Shown: positions 53,575 through 63,699, counted from the stretch's first letter. The stretch is 64,000 nt of DNA from Mycobacterium asiaticum DSM 44297 (GCF_000613245.1 NZ_HG964936.1:1554156-1618155); one strand, 5' to 3'. Numbers and translations are program-made. Notes: a model not told the origin generated them from the letters alone.

Positions 53575-54189
53575 ATGCCGCAAGGAAATCCGGTCGACAT
53601 CCCGGACGACGGCCTGACCACCCGGGCCCGGCGCAACACGCCGGTGCTGGCCGTGCACACCGGCGACGGCAAAGGTAAGTCAACGGCCGCGTTCGGAATG
53701 GCGTTGCGCGCCTGGAACGCCGGTCTCGACGTCGCGGTTTTCCAGTTTGTCAAGAGCGCGAAGTGGAAGGTGGGCGAGGAGGCGGCCTTTCGGCACCTGG
53801 GCGAGTTGCACGACCAGCAGGGCGTGGGCGGTGCGGTGGAGTGGCACAAGATGGGGGCGGGCTGGTCCTGGACCCGCAAGCACGGCAGCGAGGTCGACCA
53901 TGCGGCCGCGGCGGCCGACGGCTGGGCGGAGATCGCGCACCGATTGTCCGAGCAGCGCCACGACTTTTATGTGCTCGATGAGTTCACCTATCCGCTGAAG
54001 TGGGGCTGGGTGGATGTTGACGAGGTGGTGCGGATCCTGATCAATCGGGCAGGCCACCAGCATGTCGTGATCACCGGCCGCGACGCCCCGCCGCAACTGA
54101 CCGACGCCGCCGACCTGGTGACCGAGATGACCAAGCGCAAGCACCCCATGGACGCCGGGCGGAAAGGGCAGAAGGGCATCGAGTGGTGA
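53575..54189 (+). CDS. cobO: Cob(I)alamin adenosyltransferase
   Basis: 204 aa. P-loop of CobA/CobO type HTGDGKGKSTAAFGMALRA, FQFVKSAKWKVGEE, DFYVLDEFTYPLKWGWVD and ITGRDAPPQLTDAADLVTEM. Adenosylates the corrin cobalt in coenzyme B12 synthesis. Coupled to cobB by a GTGA overlap. Confidence 0.96.
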   Translation: MPQGNPVDIPDDGLTTRARRNTPVLAVHTGDGKGKSTAAFGMALRAWNAGLDVAVFQFVKSAKWKVGEEAAFRHLGELHDQQGVGGAVEWHKMGAGWSWTRKHGSEVDHAAAAADGWAEIAHRLSEQRHDFYVLDEFTYPLKWGWVDVDEVVRILINRAGHQHVVITGRDAPPQLTDAADLVTEMTKRKHPMDAGRKGQKGIEW

Positions 54190-55562
54190 GCACGCCGGCC
54201 GTCGTCCTGGCCGCCCCGGCCTCCGGCAGCGGAAAGACAACGGTGGCAACGGGTTTGATTGGCGCGCTGCGCCAGGCCGGGCACCGCGTGGCGCCGTTCA
54301 AGGTCGGTCCGGACTTCATCGACCCCGGTTACCACACCCTGGCCGCGGGGCGGCCCGGCCGCAACCTGGACCCGGTGCTGGTGGGCGAGCGGCTGATCGG
54401 CCCGCTGTTTGCGCACGGCACCCGGGGCACCGACATCGCGGTGATCGAAGGGGTGATGGGACTTTTCGACGGTCGCATCGGCGAGGCCTCGACCGGGCCG
54501 GCGCAGGGCTCCACCGCCCACGTCGCGGGCCTGCTGCGGGCGCCGGTGATTCTGGTCGTCGACGCCCGCGGTCAGAGCCACAGCATCGGCGCACTGCTGC
54601 ACGGCTTTTCCACCTTCGATGCCCAAACCCGGATCGGCGGCGTGATCCTCAACCGGGTCGGGTCGGCCCGGCACGAGCAGGTGCTGCGCCAAGCCTGCGA
54701 GCAGGCCGGTGTCCCGGTCCTGGGGGCGATTCCGCGCAACGATGAGCTAGAGCTCCCGACGAGATACCTGGGCCTGGTCACCGCGGTGGAGTACGGGCGC
54801 CACGCCCAGCAGGCGATCGAGGCAATGACGGCGCTGGTGGCCCGGCATGTCGACGTGGGCGCGGTCCTCGCGGCCGCGGGGGGCAGGGTCGACGCCCCGG
54901 CATGGGACCCAGCCGGCGCGGTCGGCGACGTCGCCACCGATCGGCGCCCCGTCGTCGCCCTGGCGGCCGGCAAGGCATTCAGCTTCGGCTACGCCGAGCA
55001 CGCGGAGTTGCTGCGGGCCGCCGGCGCTGAGGTCACCGAATTCGACCCGCTGAGCGAAGCCCCGCCGGATGGCACCGACGCGGTGCTGCTGCCTGGCGGG
55101 TTTCCCGAGCAGTTCGCGGCGGAACTGTCCGCCAACGACACCGCCCGGCGGCGGATCGCCGAACTGGCGGCCGGCGGTGCGCCGGTCCACGCCGAATGTG
55201 CGGGTCTGATCTATCTGGCCGCCGAACTCGACGGATATCCGATGTGCGGCGTGCTCGAAGGATCGGCGCGCTTCACCCAGCACCTCAACCTGGGTTACCG
55301 CGACGCCGTCGCGGTGGCTGAATCGCCGCTGTACTCGGTCGGCGAGCGGGTGGTGGGACACGAATTTCACCGCACCGCAGTCACGTTCACCGGCAGCTAC
55401 CAGCCGGCATGGGTGTACCGGGGTCAACAGGTGGACCGGGTACGCGATGGTGCGGTACACGGCGGCGTGCACGCGTCGTATCTGCACACCCATCCAGCGG
55501 CGACGCCGGGCGCGGTCGCGCGCTTCGTGTCGCACGCCGCGGCCGGCGGTCCGCGAAACTGA
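54186..55562 (+). CDS. cobB: Cobyrinic/hydrogenobyrinic acid a,c-diamide synthase
   Basis: 458 aa from GTG 54186 (GTG 54183 also possible). ATP-binding APASGSGKTTVATGLIGAL, substrate region KVGPDFIDPGYH, EGVMGLFDGR, and a C-terminal class I glutaminase-like half with VHAECAGLIYLA (Cys), HTHPAA (His). Amidates the a and c side chains. Third in the chelatase-cobO-cobB unit. Confidence 0.96.
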   Translation: MSTPAVVLAAPASGSGKTTVATGLIGALRQAGHRVAPFKVGPDFIDPGYHTLAAGRPGRNLDPVLVGERLIGPLFAHGTRGTDIAVIEGVMGLFDGRIGEASTGPAQGSTAHVAGLLRAPVILVVDARGQSHSIGALLHGFSTFDAQTRIGGVILNRVGSARHEQVLRQACEQAGVPVLGAIPRNDELELPTRYLGLVTAVEYGRHAQQAIEAMTALVARHVDVGAVLAAAGGRVDAPAWDPAGAVGDVATDRRPVVALAAGKAFSFGYAEHAELLRAAGAEVTEFDPLSEAPPDGTDAVLLPGGFPEQFAAELSANDTARRRIAELAAGGAPVHAECAGLIYLAAELDGYPMCGVLEGSARFTQHLNLGYRDAVAVAESPLYSVGERVVGHEFHRTAVTFTGSYQPAWVYRGQQVDRVRDGAVHGGVHASYLHTHPAATPGAVARFVSHAAAGGPRN

Positions 55563-55632
55563 TCCCACTGCGAAAAAACCGGCCGGAAGTCGCAATGCGG
55601 TTCGGTTCGCAGTCGAACATTAAACTTGCCCG

Positions 55633-56861
55633 GTGACCGAGAGCCCCTACCTGGTGGGACTGCGACTGACCGGCAGGAAGGTGGTTGTCGTCGGCGGGGG
55701 CAGCGTCGCGCAGCGGCGTCTACCACTGCTGATCGCCAGCGGCGCCGACGTGCACGTCATCTCCCGCAGTGCCACCCGTTCCGTCGAGGCGATGGACGGG
55801 ATCACGCTGTCGCTGCGCGAGTACGCCGACGGCGACCTGGACGGCGCCTGGTACGCGCTGGCGGCCACCAATGACCCCGACGTCAACGCGGCGGTCGTTG
55901 CCGAGGCCGAACGGTCCCGGATCTTCTGCGTCCGTGCCGACATCGCGGTCGAGGGCACCGCGGTTACCCCGGCCTCGTTCGAGTACGCCGGGTTGTCGGT
56001 GGGTGTGCTGGCCGGCGGCGAGCACCGGCGTTCGGCGGCCATCCGCTCGGCGATTCGCGAGGCCCTGCAGACGGGCGTGATCGCCCCGGCACGGACAGGT
56101 CGGATCCGACGTCGTCCGGGGCGGCGTCGCGCTGGTCGGAGGCGGACCCGGAGACCCCGAGCTGATCACCGTCCGTGGCCGCCGGCTGCTCGCCCAGGCC
56201 GACGTGGTGGTCGCCGACCGGCTGGCACCACCGGAACTGTTGGCCGAACTCGGGCCGCACGTCGAGGTGATCGACGCCGCCAAAATTCCATACGGCCGGG
56301 CCATGGCTCAGGACGCCATCAACGCCGTCCTGGTCGAACGGGCCCCGAGAGGGCAAGTTCGTGGTCCGCCTCAAAGGGGGCGACCCGTTCGTGTTCGCCA
56401 GGGGCTACGAGGAAGTGCTGGCGTGCGCGGAAGCGGGGATTCCGGTGACGGTGGTGCCAGGTGTGACCAGTGCCATAGCGGTGCCCGCGCTGGCCGGTGT
56501 TCCGGTCACACATCGGGCCACAAATCACGAGTTCGTGGTGGTCAGCGGCCATTTGGCGCCCGACCATCCCGAATCGTTAGTCAATTGGGACGCTTTAGCA
56601 GCAATGTCCGGCACCATCGTTTTGCTGATGGCGGTCGAACGCATCGAACTCTTCGTCGCCGCGCTGCTGAAAGGCGGCCGACCTGCGGATACTCCAGTTT
56701 TAGTGGTGCAACACGGGACAACGCCCGCGCAACAAACGTTGCGGACCAGGTTGGTTGACACGCCGGAGCGGGTACGTGCAGAGGGGATCCGACCTCCCGC
56801 AATCATCGTTATCGGCCCAGTGGCGGGCCTCACGGCCGCTGAGGCTTTAAACAATTCTTAA
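55633..56861 (+). pseudogene. cysG: Sirohaem synthase CysG, broken by two +1 shifts
   Basis: Frame one (GTG 55633 to about 56085) encodes the NAD-dependent precorrin-2 dehydrogenase/ferrochelatase half (GRKVVVVGGGSVAQRRL). The methyltransferase half then reads in the second frame (VALVGGGPGDPELITVRGRRL, ADRLAPPELLAEL, AKIPYGRAMAQDAI) and, after a second shift, in the third (VVRLKGGDPFVFARGYEEVL, VVPGVTSAIAVPALAGVPVT). Dropping one C from the C4 runs at 56084-56087 and 56343-56346 restores a single ~408-aa protein, close to the 405 aa of Rv2847c. Either sequencing errors or a real lesion in sirohaem synthesis. Possible -10 TAAACT (about 55621) implies a leaderless start. Confidence 0.85.
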
Positions 56862-56875
56862 GATTACTGTAAGGT
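56846..56875 (+). promoter_or_regulatory. Candidate promoter of efpA
   Basis: TTTAAA (56846-56851), an 18-base spacer and TAAGGT (56870-56875) in a locally AT-rich strip. Transcription would begin near 56882, giving an almost leaderless efpA message. The -10 overlaps the short palindrome-like AGGTAACCT (56872-56880), where a regulator could bind. Confidence 0.4.
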
Positions 56876-56883
56876 AACCTGCT

Positions 56884-58476
56884 ATGACGGCTCTCAACGA
56901 CTCAGAGCGCGCGGTTCACACTTGGACCGAAGGGCGCTCAGAACGTTCGGCCCAGGAGCGTCCCACGCGTTCGGTGGAGACCCCTTTGCAGCGCTTGAGC
57001 AGGTATTACCCGGCGTGGATGCCTTCGTACCGCTTCATCGCGGCGGTCATCGCGATCGGCGGGATGCAGCTGCTGGCCACCATGGACAGCACGGTCGCCA
57101 TTGTGGCGCTTCCTAAGATTCAGGACGAGCTCAGCCTGTCTGACGCCGGTCGCAGCTGGGTGATCACCGCCTACGTGCTGACGTTCGGTGGGCTGATGCT
57201 GCTCGGTGGACGCCTCGGCGACACCATCGGACGCAAGCGCACCTTCATCGTCGGCGTCGCCCTGTTCACCATCTCCTCGGTGCTGTGTGCGGTGGCCTGG
57301 GACGAGGTGACCATGGTCATCGCCCGGCTTTCCCAGGGCATCGGGTCGGCGATCGCCTCGCCCACCGGATTGGCGCTGGTAGCGACGACATTCCCCAAGG
57401 GGCCCGCCCGTAACGCCGCGACCGCGGTGTTCGCCGCGATGACTGCCATCGGTTCGGTGATGGGTCTGGTCGTCGGCGGCTTCCTGACCGAGTACTCCTG
57501 GCGGCTGGCCTTCCTGGTCAACGTCCCGATCGGTCTGGTGATGATCTACCTGGCCCGCACGGCGCTGCGCGAGACCAACCGCGAGCGGATGAAGCTCGAC
57601 GCGGCCGGGGCCATGCTGGCCACTCTGGCCTGCACCGCCGCCGTGTTCGCCTTCTCCATCGGCCCGGAAAAGGGCTGGATCTCGGTCACCACCATCGGCT
57701 CCGGCGTCGTGGCGCTGGCCGCGGCCATCGCCTTCGCCATCGTGGAACGCACCGCCGAGAACCCCGTCATCCCGTTCAGCTTGTTCCGCGACCGCAACCG
57801 GTTGGTCACCTTCGGTGCGATCTTCCTGGCTGGTGGCGTCATGTTCAGCCTGACCGTGTCCATCGGCCTGTACGTGCAGGACATTCTGGGCTACAGCGCG
57901 CTGCGCGCCGGCGTGGGCTTCATCCCGTTCGTCATCGCTATGGGTATCGGCCTCGGGATCTCCTCGCAGCTGGTGTCCCGGTTCTCACCGCGCGTGCTGA
58001 CGATCGGTGGCGGCTGGTTGCTGCTGGGCGCAATGCTCTACGGCTCGTTCTGCATGCACCGCGGTGCACCGTACTTCCCCAGCCTGGTGCTGCCCATCGT
58101 CGTGGGTGGCATCGGGATCGGCATGGTGGTTGTGCCGCTGACCCTGTCGGCCATTGCGGGCGTCGGTTTCGACCAGATCGGTCCGGTCTCGGCCATGACG
58201 CTGATGCTGCAGAGCCTTGGCGGGCCGTTGGTGTTGGCCGTCATCCAGGCCGTGATCACGTCGCGCACGCTGTACCTGGGCGGGATCACCGGCCCGGTCA
58301 AGTTCATGAACGAAGCCCAGTTGCACGCGCTCGACAAGGGCTACACCTACGGCCTGCTGTGGGTGGCCGGCACGGCCGTGATCGTCGGCTGTGCAGCGCT
58401 GTTCATCGGCTATACGCCGGAACAGGTTGCGCACGCGCAGGAAGTCAAGGAAGCGATGGACGCCGGGGAGCTGTAG
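56884..58476 (+). CDS. efpA: EfpA, MFS efflux pump (QacA-like, 14 TM)
   Basis: 530 aa. A ~45-residue soluble N-terminus, then about 14 helices. Motifs: LLATMDSTVAIVALPKIQDEL (motif D1), GGRLGDTIGRKRTF (motif A), QGIGSAIASPTGLALVATTF (motif B/C region), and GLVVGGFLTEYSWRLAFLVNVPIGL (motif C). Exports drugs or lipids by proton exchange at the inner membrane; in M. tuberculosis it is essential and induced by isoniazid. Rv2846c orthologue. Confidence 0.96.
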   Translation: MTALNDSERAVHTWTEGRSERSAQERPTRSVETPLQRLSRYYPAWMPSYRFIAAVIAIGGMQLLATMDSTVAIVALPKIQDELSLSDAGRSWVITAYVLTFGGLMLLGGRLGDTIGRKRTFIVGVALFTISSVLCAVAWDEVTMVIARLSQGIGSAIASPTGLALVATTFPKGPARNAATAVFAAMTAIGSVMGLVVGGFLTEYSWRLAFLVNVPIGLVMIYLARTALRETNRERMKLDAAGAMLATLACTAAVFAFSIGPEKGWISVTTIGSGVVALAAAIAFAIVERTAENPVIPFSLFRDRNRLVTFGAIFLAGGVMFSLTVSIGLYVQDILGYSALRAGVGFIPFVIAMGIGLGISSQLVSRFSPRVLTIGGGWLLLGAMLYGSFCMHRGAPYFPSLVLPIVVGGIGIGMVVVPLTLSAIAGVGFDQIGPVSAMTLMLQSLGGPLVLAVIQAVITSRTLYLGGITGPVKFMNEAQLHALDKGYTYGLLWVAGTAVIVGCAALFIGYTPEQVAHAQEVKEAMDAGEL

Positions 58477-58502
58477 CTCTCCCGGTTCGCTTTCCCGCGA
58501 GC

Positions 58503-58618
58503 CTTTCGCCGAGCGTCACGCTGCGCTCTTTCGCCGCAGCGTCACGCTGCGCCCTTTCGCCGAGCGTCACGCTGGCGTGGCGTTGGCCGCTGACTGCCAC
58601 GCTGGCGTGACGCTCGGC
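58503..58618. repeat. Direct and inverted GCGTCACGC repeats after efpA
   Basis: Three imperfect direct copies of a CTTTCGCC-GAGCGTCACGCTG unit begin at 58503, 58528 and 58554 (period 25-26). The last copy pairs with a downstream complement: GCCGAGCGTCACGC (58559-58572) and GCGTGACGCTCGGC (58605-58618), with an inner GCGTGGC/GCCACGC pair, giving a long nested hairpin. Likely also terminates efpA. A shorter copy of GGCGTGACGCTCG follows near 58625-58637. Confidence 0.65.
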
Positions 58619-58670
58619 GCAGTCTGGCGTGACGCTCGCCGCACCGGCCCGCCCGCTAGGCTTGCCGCCT

Positions 58671-60419
58671 GTGATCACCCGGATGTCCGAGCTGTTCCTG
58701 CGCACGCTGCGCGACGACCCCGCCGACGCAGAAGTGCCCAGCCACAAACTGCTGATCCGCGCGGGATACGTCCGGCCGATCGCGCCCGGGTTATACAGCT
58801 GGCTGCCGCTGGGGCTGCGCGTGCTGCGCAAGATCGAACGAATCGTGCGCGAGGAGATGAACGCGATCGGCGGCCAGGAGATCCTGTTTCCCGCCCTGCT
58901 GCCGCGTGCGCCGTACGAGACGACGAACCGCTGGACTGAATACGGCGACAGCGTCTTCCGGCTCAAAGACCGCCGCGGCAACGACTACCTGCTCGGCCCC
59001 ACCCACGAGGAGCTGTTCACCCTGACCGTCAAGGGCGAATACAGCTCTTACAAGGACTTTCCGCTGACGCTCTACCAAATCCAGACCAAGTACCGCGACG
59101 AGGCGCGGCCTCGCGCCGGCATTTTGCGGGGCCGTGAGTTCGTGATGAAGGACTCCTACTCCTTCGACGTCGACGCCGCCGGCCTCAAGTCCTCCTACCA
59201 CGCGCACCGGGAGGCCTATCAGCGCATGTTCGACCGCCTGCAGGTGCGTTACGTCATCGTCTCGGCGGTCTCGGGCGCGATGGGCGGCAGCGCCTCCGAG
59301 GAATTCCTGGCCGAAAGCCCGATCGGCGAGGACACCTTCGTGCGCTGCCTGGAATCCGGGTACGCGGCCAACGTCGAAGCGGTCATCACCGCGCAACCTG
59401 AGGCCAAACCCGTCGACGGGCTGCCGGAGGCGCAGGTCCACGACACCGGTGACACACCGACCATCGCCACCCTGGTGGCCTGGGCCAACGAGGCCGGCTT
59501 GGGCCGGACCGTCACCGCCGCGGACACCCTCAAGAACGTTCTGGTCAAGGTGCGCCAGCCCGGCGGGGACTGGGAGCTGCTTGCCATCGGGGTGCCCGGC
59601 GACCGCGAGATTGACGACAAGCGCCTGAGCGCGGCCCTCGAGCCGGCCGAGTACGCGCTGCTCGACGACGCCGACTTCGCCCGGTACCCGTTTCTGGTCA
59701 AGGGATACATTGGCCCGAAAGCGCTGCGCGACAACGACGTTCGTTATCTTGTCGACCCGCGCGTGGTGGAGGGCAGCAGCTGGATCACCGGGGCGGACGA
59801 GCCCGGCCGTCATGTCGTCGGGCTGGTGGCCGGCCGCGACTTCACCGCCGACGGCACCATCGAAGCCGCCGAGGTGCGTGAGGGCGATCCCTCGCCGGAC
59901 GGCGCCGGCCCGCTGGTGATGGCGCGAGGCATCGAGATCGGCCACATCTTCCAGCTCGGCCGCAAGTACACCGATGCCTTCACCGCCGATGTGCTCGGGG
60001 AGGACGGCAAGCCGGTCCGGCTGACCATGGGCTCCTACGGCATCGGGGTGTCGCGCCTGGTTGCCGTCGTCGCCGAACAGCACCACGACGAGCTGGGGCT
60101 GCGCTGGCCTTCCTCGGTCGCGCCGTTCGACGTGCACCTGGTGATCGCCAACAAGGACCCCGAAGCGCGCCTGGGCGCGGCCAAGCTGGCCGCCGACCTG
60201 GACAAGGTGGGTGTTGAGGTGCTGCTGGACGACCGCACCGCCTCACCGGGGGTCAAGTTCAAGGACGCCGAGCTGCTCGGCATGCCGTGGATCGTGGTGG
60301 TCGGCCGCGGCTGGGCGGACGGCCGGATCGAACTGCGCGACCGGTTCAGCGGCCAGACGACCGAGCTTCGAGTCAACGACGCTCTGGTGACCGACCTGTT
60401 GGCCGCCATCAGCGGCTGA
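58671..60419 (+). CDS. proS: Prolyl-tRNA synthetase
   Basis: 582 aa from GTG 58671, the family start ([20 protein letters not shown]). Class II motifs: motif 1 around [22 protein letters not shown], motif 2 [27 protein letters not shown], an editing (INS) domain at about 230-385, motif 3 [18 protein letters not shown] and the anticodon-binding C-terminal domain ([20 protein letters not shown]). Charges tRNA-Pro. Rv2845c orthologue. Confidence 0.97.
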   Translation: MITRMSELFLRTLRDDPADAEVPSHKLLIRAGYVRPIAPGLYSWLPLGLRVLRKIERIVREEMNAIGGQEILFPALLPRAPYETTNRWTEYGDSVFRLKDRRGNDYLLGPTHEELFTLTVKGEYSSYKDFPLTLYQIQTKYRDEARPRAGILRGREFVMKDSYSFDVDAAGLKSSYHAHREAYQRMFDRLQVRYVIVSAVSGAMGGSASEEFLAESPIGEDTFVRCLESGYAANVEAVITAQPEAKPVDGLPEAQVHDTGDTPTIATLVAWANEAGLGRTVTAADTLKNVLVKVRQPGGDWELLAIGVPGDREIDDKRLSAALEPAEYALLDDADFARYPFLVKGYIGPKALRDNDVRYLVDPRVVEGSSWITGADEPGRHVVGLVAGRDFTADGTIEAAEVREGDPSPDGAGPLVMARGIEIGHIFQLGRKYTDAFTADVLGEDGKPVRLTMGSYGIGVSRLVAVVAEQHHDELGLRWPSSVAPFDVHLVIANKDPEARLGAAKLAADLDKVGVEVLLDDRTASPGVKFKDAELLGMPWIVVVGRGWADGRIELRDRFSGQTTELRVNDALVTDLLAAISG

Positions 60420-60908
60420 CTACTCGTTCCCGCCCGGGAAGGGTGCGGTAATCGGCCAACCGCCGAGCACCTTATTCCAGCGGGAAGCCATAACCGCGCT
60501 CTGGGTCAGCGCGGTGGAGGCGAAGGCGCGGTCATCGGCACTGTCGGCGTACTCCACGACCGCCCGCCACGCCGTCGCGCCGTCGTTCTCCATCCGCGCC
60601 GCCAGGCGCGCCGCCTCGGCGGGGGAGCCCACCGGCGACGGCAACTGATAGCCGGGCGCGGCGACGACCGCGGTGGCCTTGCGTGCGGTCAGCATGGCGA
60701 TGACGTCGTCGCGGCGCTGGCGATGCTGATTGAGCGCCTCCACCACCAGGTCGTTGACGCTGGGGGGTGACATCGCCGACACGATCCCGTAGCCGTAGAT
60801 GGTGGCGTGCTCGACGGCCAGCGCGTCGTTCAACGCAGTGATGTCGGCGTCTTTGCCCGCGGGGGAGCGCTTCGGGCTGGCGCCGAAGCTGGGTTCCGAC
60901 GACGTCAT
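60420..60908 (-). CDS. Ferritin-like DUF4439 protein
   Basis: 162 aa from MTSSEPSFG. Four-helix pattern with DALAVEHATIYGYGIVSA, VEALNQHRQRRDDVIAML, ARMENDGATAWRAVVEYAD and ALTQSAVMASRWNKVLG; Glu and His residues recur at helix positions as in ferritin-like folds. Function unknown. Rv2844 orthologue. Translationally coupled (ATGA) to the lipoprotein gene upstream, and converges with proS, abutting its stop. Confidence 0.85.
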   Translation of the reverse strand: MTSSEPSFGASPKRSPAGKDADITALNDALAVEHATIYGYGIVSAMSPPSVNDLVVEALNQHRQRRDDVIAMLTARKATAVVAAPGYQLPSPVGSPAEAARLAARMENDGATAWRAVVEYADSADDRAFASTALTQSAVMASRWNKVLGGWPITAPFPGGNE

Positions 60909-61450
60909 ATCGACGGCCCTCCGGGCACCAGCGCCACCTCGTAGGAGGCGGTGCAGGACGCAACGATCGAGGCCAGGAGCCCTGCTCGGTAGCCCGACAT
61001 CGTGGCCACCAGGCGATTCGCGTCCTCCGCGGACTTGCGCAGCGAGTCGATGACCTCCGACACCGGCGGCGGGGGCGGCGGCGGAGCCTCCGGATCGGTG
61101 GAGGTGGTCGTAGTCGAACTGCTCGTCTCGCTGGTGGACGACACCAACTTGCCCGCAGCCCGCGAGACCTCGGTGGCCAGCGCCCGCGCGTGCGCTGCGC
61201 GCTGGGAGGCCACCACGCTCAGCGCGGCGGCGACCTGGGGCGGACTGCCGATGGCTCCCGCGGCCGCGGTGGCCAGCGCACTGTCGCGGCGGGCCTGCTC
61301 CAGCGGGCCTAACAACTCCTCGACAGATGGGGGCTTGGGGGCGGGCTCGCCACAGGCGGTGGCCACCACCCCAAGTGCAGCGAGAGCGGCACCACCGGCG
61401 AGCACACCCCGCCTGCTGATGACGGGTACTGCTCTTGGCACGCCCCACAT
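60905..61450 (-). CDS. Probable lipoprotein with Tat-like signal
   Basis: 181 aa from [10 protein letters not shown]. Signal with twin-Arg [18 protein letters not shown] and a lipobox-like ATAC, so likely a membrane-anchored lipoprotein. A Ser/Thr then Pro-rich linker sits near the middle (about 112-130); flanking helices are Ala/Arg-rich and DUF4439-like ([19 protein letters not shown]). Rv2843 orthologue. Coupled to the ferritin-like gene, suggesting the two halves cooperate. Confidence 0.8.
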   Translation of the reverse strand: MWGVPRAVPVISRRGVLAGGAALAALGVVATACGEPAPKPPSVEELLGPLEQARRDSALATAAAGAIGSPPQVAAALSVVASQRAAHARALATEVSRAAGKLVSSTSETSSSTTTTSTDPEAPPPPPPPVSEVIDSLRKSAEDANRLVATMSGYRAGLLASIVASCTASYEVALVPGGPSI

Positions 61451-61570
61451 CCTGCCATCACCGCGTCGCAGGAGAACGCCTGCCACGATCACGGTGTCAT
61501 TGCCCGATCCTGGCGTATCGTTGGTAGCTGGCTCGCCAGTGACCGGACAACTTCAGATGAGGAGCTCGCC

Positions 61571-62113
61571 GTGACCACCGGGCTACCGTCGCAGACGCAG
61601 GTGATCGAGCTACTCAGTGGTGAGTTCGCGCGCGCCGGCTACGAGATCGAGGACGTGGTCATCGACAGCCGCACCCGTCCGCCCCGGATCACGGTGATCG
61701 CCGACGGCGATACGGCCCTCGACCTTGACACCATCGCCGACCTGTCCCGCTCGGCATCGACTTTGCTGGATGACCTCGACGACGCGAGCCCCCGCTACAT
61801 CCTCGAGGTCAGCTCGCCCGGCGTGGAGCGCCCCTTGACCAGCGAGAAGCATTTCCGGCGTGCCCGTGGCCGCAAGGTCGCACTGGCGCTTTCCGACGGC
61901 ACCGAAGTGGCCGGCCGCATCGGTGAGACACGCGACGGCGTGACGGCGCTGGTCATCCGGCAGGGCCGCGACTGGGCCGTGCGTGAGATCGCGCTCGCTG
62001 ACGTCGCGAACGCCGTCGTCCAGGTCGAGTTTTCGCCACCCGCGCAGGCAGAGCTGGAGCTGGCGCAGATGGCTCAGGCGGGTCGGGCCGCGGAGACGGA
62101 GGCCGAAACATGA
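61571..62113 (+). CDS. rimP: Ribosome maturation factor RimP
   Basis: 180 aa, GTG start. N-terminal alpha/beta domain with [23 protein letters not shown] and the conserved [23 protein letters not shown], then a small SH3-like domain ([21 protein letters not shown]). Needed for 30S maturation. Coupled to nusA by ATGA, the widespread rimP-nusA-ylxR-infB arrangement. Confidence 0.96.
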   Translation: MTTGLPSQTQVIELLSGEFARAGYEIEDVVIDSRTRPPRITVIADGDTALDLDTIADLSRSASTLLDDLDDASPRYILEVSSPGVERPLTSEKHFRRARGRKVALALSDGTEVAGRIGETRDGVTALVIRQGRDWAVREIALADVANAVVQVEFSPPAQAELELAQMAQAGRAAETEAET

Positions 62114-63147
62114 ACATCGACATGGCCGCGCTGCACGCGATCGAGGTGGACCGGGGCATCTCGGTCAACGAATTGCTCGAAACAATCAAGTCCGCGCTGC
62201 TCACCGCCTATCGGCACACCGAAGGCCACCAGACCGACGCCCGCATCGAGATCGACCGCAAGAGCGGGGTGGTTCGCGTCATCGCCCGCGAGACTGACGA
62301 AGACGGCAACCTGATCAGCGAATGGGACGACACCCCGGAGGGATTCGGCCGCATCGCCGCCACGACGGCCCGCCAGGTGATGCTGCAGCGATTCCGCGAC
62401 GCCGAAAACGAGCGCACCTTCGGTGAGTTCTCCACCCGCGAGGGTGAGATCGTGGCCGGCGTCATCCAGCGGGACAGCCGCGCGAACGCCCGCGGCCTGG
62501 TCGTCGTCCGGATGGGTACCGAAGCCAAGGCCTCCGAAGGCGTCATCCCGGCGGCCGAACAGGTGCCGGGCGAGAGCTACGAACACGGCAACCGACTGCG
62601 CTGCTATGTCGTCGGGGTCAGCCGCGGCTCCCGCGAGCCGCTGATCACGCTGTCGCGCACCCATCCGAATCTGGTGCGCAAGCTGTTCTCGCTGGAAGTG
62701 CCGGAGATCGCCGACGGGTCGGTCGAGATCGTGGCGGTGGCCCGGGAGGCCGGCCACCGATCGAAGATCGCGGTGACGTCGCGGGTGCCCGGTCTGAACG
62801 CCAAGGGCGCCTGCATCGGCCCGATGGGACAGCGGGTCCGCAATGTGATGAGCGAGTTGTCCGGCGAGAAGATCGACATCATCGACTACGACGAGGACCC
62901 GGCCCGCTTCGTGGCCAATGCGTTGTCGCCGGCCAAGGTGGTGTCGGTGTCGGTGATCGACCAGACCGCCCGCGCCGCGCGCGTGGTGGTGCCCGACTTC
63001 CAGTTGTCGCTGGCCATCGGTAAGGAAGGGCAGAACGCGCGGCTGGCCGCGCGGCTGACCGGATGGCGCATCGACATTCGTGGCGACGCGCCGGGCCAGT
63101 CCGCCGGCCACCCCGAACACGGGGCCAGCCACGGGATGACTCACTAA
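62110..63147 (+). CDS. nusA: Transcription factor NusA
   Basis: 345 aa. N-terminal RNA-polymerase-binding domain (1-125), S1 domain with [27 protein letters not shown]1 ([27 protein letters not shown]-like [27 protein letters not shown]) and KH2 ending [21 protein letters not shown]. Affects pausing, termination and antitermination. Short, without the acidic repeats of E. coli NusA, as usual in mycobacteria. Confidence 0.97.
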   Translation: MNIDMAALHAIEVDRGISVNELLETIKSALLTAYRHTEGHQTDARIEIDRKSGVVRVIARETDEDGNLISEWDDTPEGFGRIAATTARQVMLQRFRDAENERTFGEFSTREGEIVAGVIQRDSRANARGLVVVRMGTEAKASEGVIPAAEQVPGESYEHGNRLRCYVVGVSRGSREPLITLSRTHPNLVRKLFSLEVPEIADGSVEIVAVAREAGHRSKIAVTSRVPGLNAKGACIGPMGQRVRNVMSELSGEKIDIIDYDEDPARFVANALSPAKVVSVSVIDQTARAARVVVPDFQLSLAIGKEGQNARLAARLTGWRIDIRGDAPGQSAGHPEHGASHGMTH

Positions 63148-63155
63148 TCTCTGGC

Positions 63156-63213
63156 CGAGCAGACGCAAAACCCCCCGACACGCCGGGTAATTAGAGGCTT
63201 TTGCGTCTGCTCG
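63156..63213 (+). terminator. Hairpin after nusA
   Basis: CGAGCAGACGCAAAA (63156-63170) and TTTTGCGTCTGCTCG (63199-63213) form a perfect 15-bp stem around a 28-base loop with its own GC block. It starts 8 bases after the nusA stop and may end or attenuate the rimP-nusA message before ylxR-infB, which then needs its own promoter. Confidence 0.6.
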
Positions 63214-63257
63214 CGCGTTGGGCGCACGGGCGGTTCGGACTGAGCTCCGAGTGACGC

Positions 63258-63263
63258 TAGACT
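63258..63263 (+). promoter_or_regulatory. Candidate -10 of ylxR-infB
   Basis: TAGACT ends 5 bases before the GTG at 63269, the distance expected for a leaderless transcript. The -35 region (TTCGGA at about 63234) is weak. The same hexamer occurs before rpsB at 14286. Confidence 0.4.
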
Positions 63264-63268
63264 TAGCC

Positions 63269-63625
63269 GTGATCCAGCGCGAGCCTTCGGCCTCGGCGCG
63301 CAGACGCCCGGACAACCCCAGCGGACCCGTGCGGACGTGCGTCGGATGCCGAAAGCGAGAGTTGGCCGTCGAACTGCTTCGAGTGGTGGCCTCGTCTACG
63401 GGGAACGGCAGCTACGCCGTAATCGTTGACACGGCCAGACGCCTGCCGGGGCGAGGTGCATGGCTGCATCCCGCGCCGCAGTGCGTACAACAAGCGATTC
63501 GGCGGCGAGCTTTCAACCGCGCGCTGCGCATCACCGGTTCACCGGATACATCCGCGGTGGTCGAGCACCTCAGCCCGGCCCACCGCGCAACAGAACAGGT
63601 AGCAACGAACATGAGCACACCGTGA
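63269..63625 (+). CDS. YlxR-family RNA-binding protein
   Basis: 118 aa from GTG 63269; an upstream frame start at 63218 is less likely because the hairpin and promoter lie there. Core motif VRTCVGCRKRELAVELLRVV and RRLPGRGAWLHPAPQCVQQAIRRRAFNRAL, the standard YlxR fold, with ~17 N-terminal and ~30 C-terminal extra residues. In this gene position it is thought to affect RNase P or transcription. Rv2840c orthologue. Confidence 0.88.
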   Translation: MIQREPSASARRRPDNPSGPVRTCVGCRKRELAVELLRVVASSTGNGSYAVIVDTARRLPGRGAWLHPAPQCVQQAIRRRAFNRALRITGSPDTSAVVEHLSPAHRATEQVATNMSTP

Positions 63626-63699
63626 AGTCCCGATGACCATGTGTCATAGCTAAACCCGAGGCGCGGCCCACGACTGTCGCCTCTTAGACAGGAGATGTA

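Noticed and set aside
60420..61448. A 342-codon minus-strand frame covering two genes
   Set aside because: Its first part is low-complexity and out of phase with the lipoprotein gene; the ferritin-like protein starts at 60908 with an ATGA overlap.
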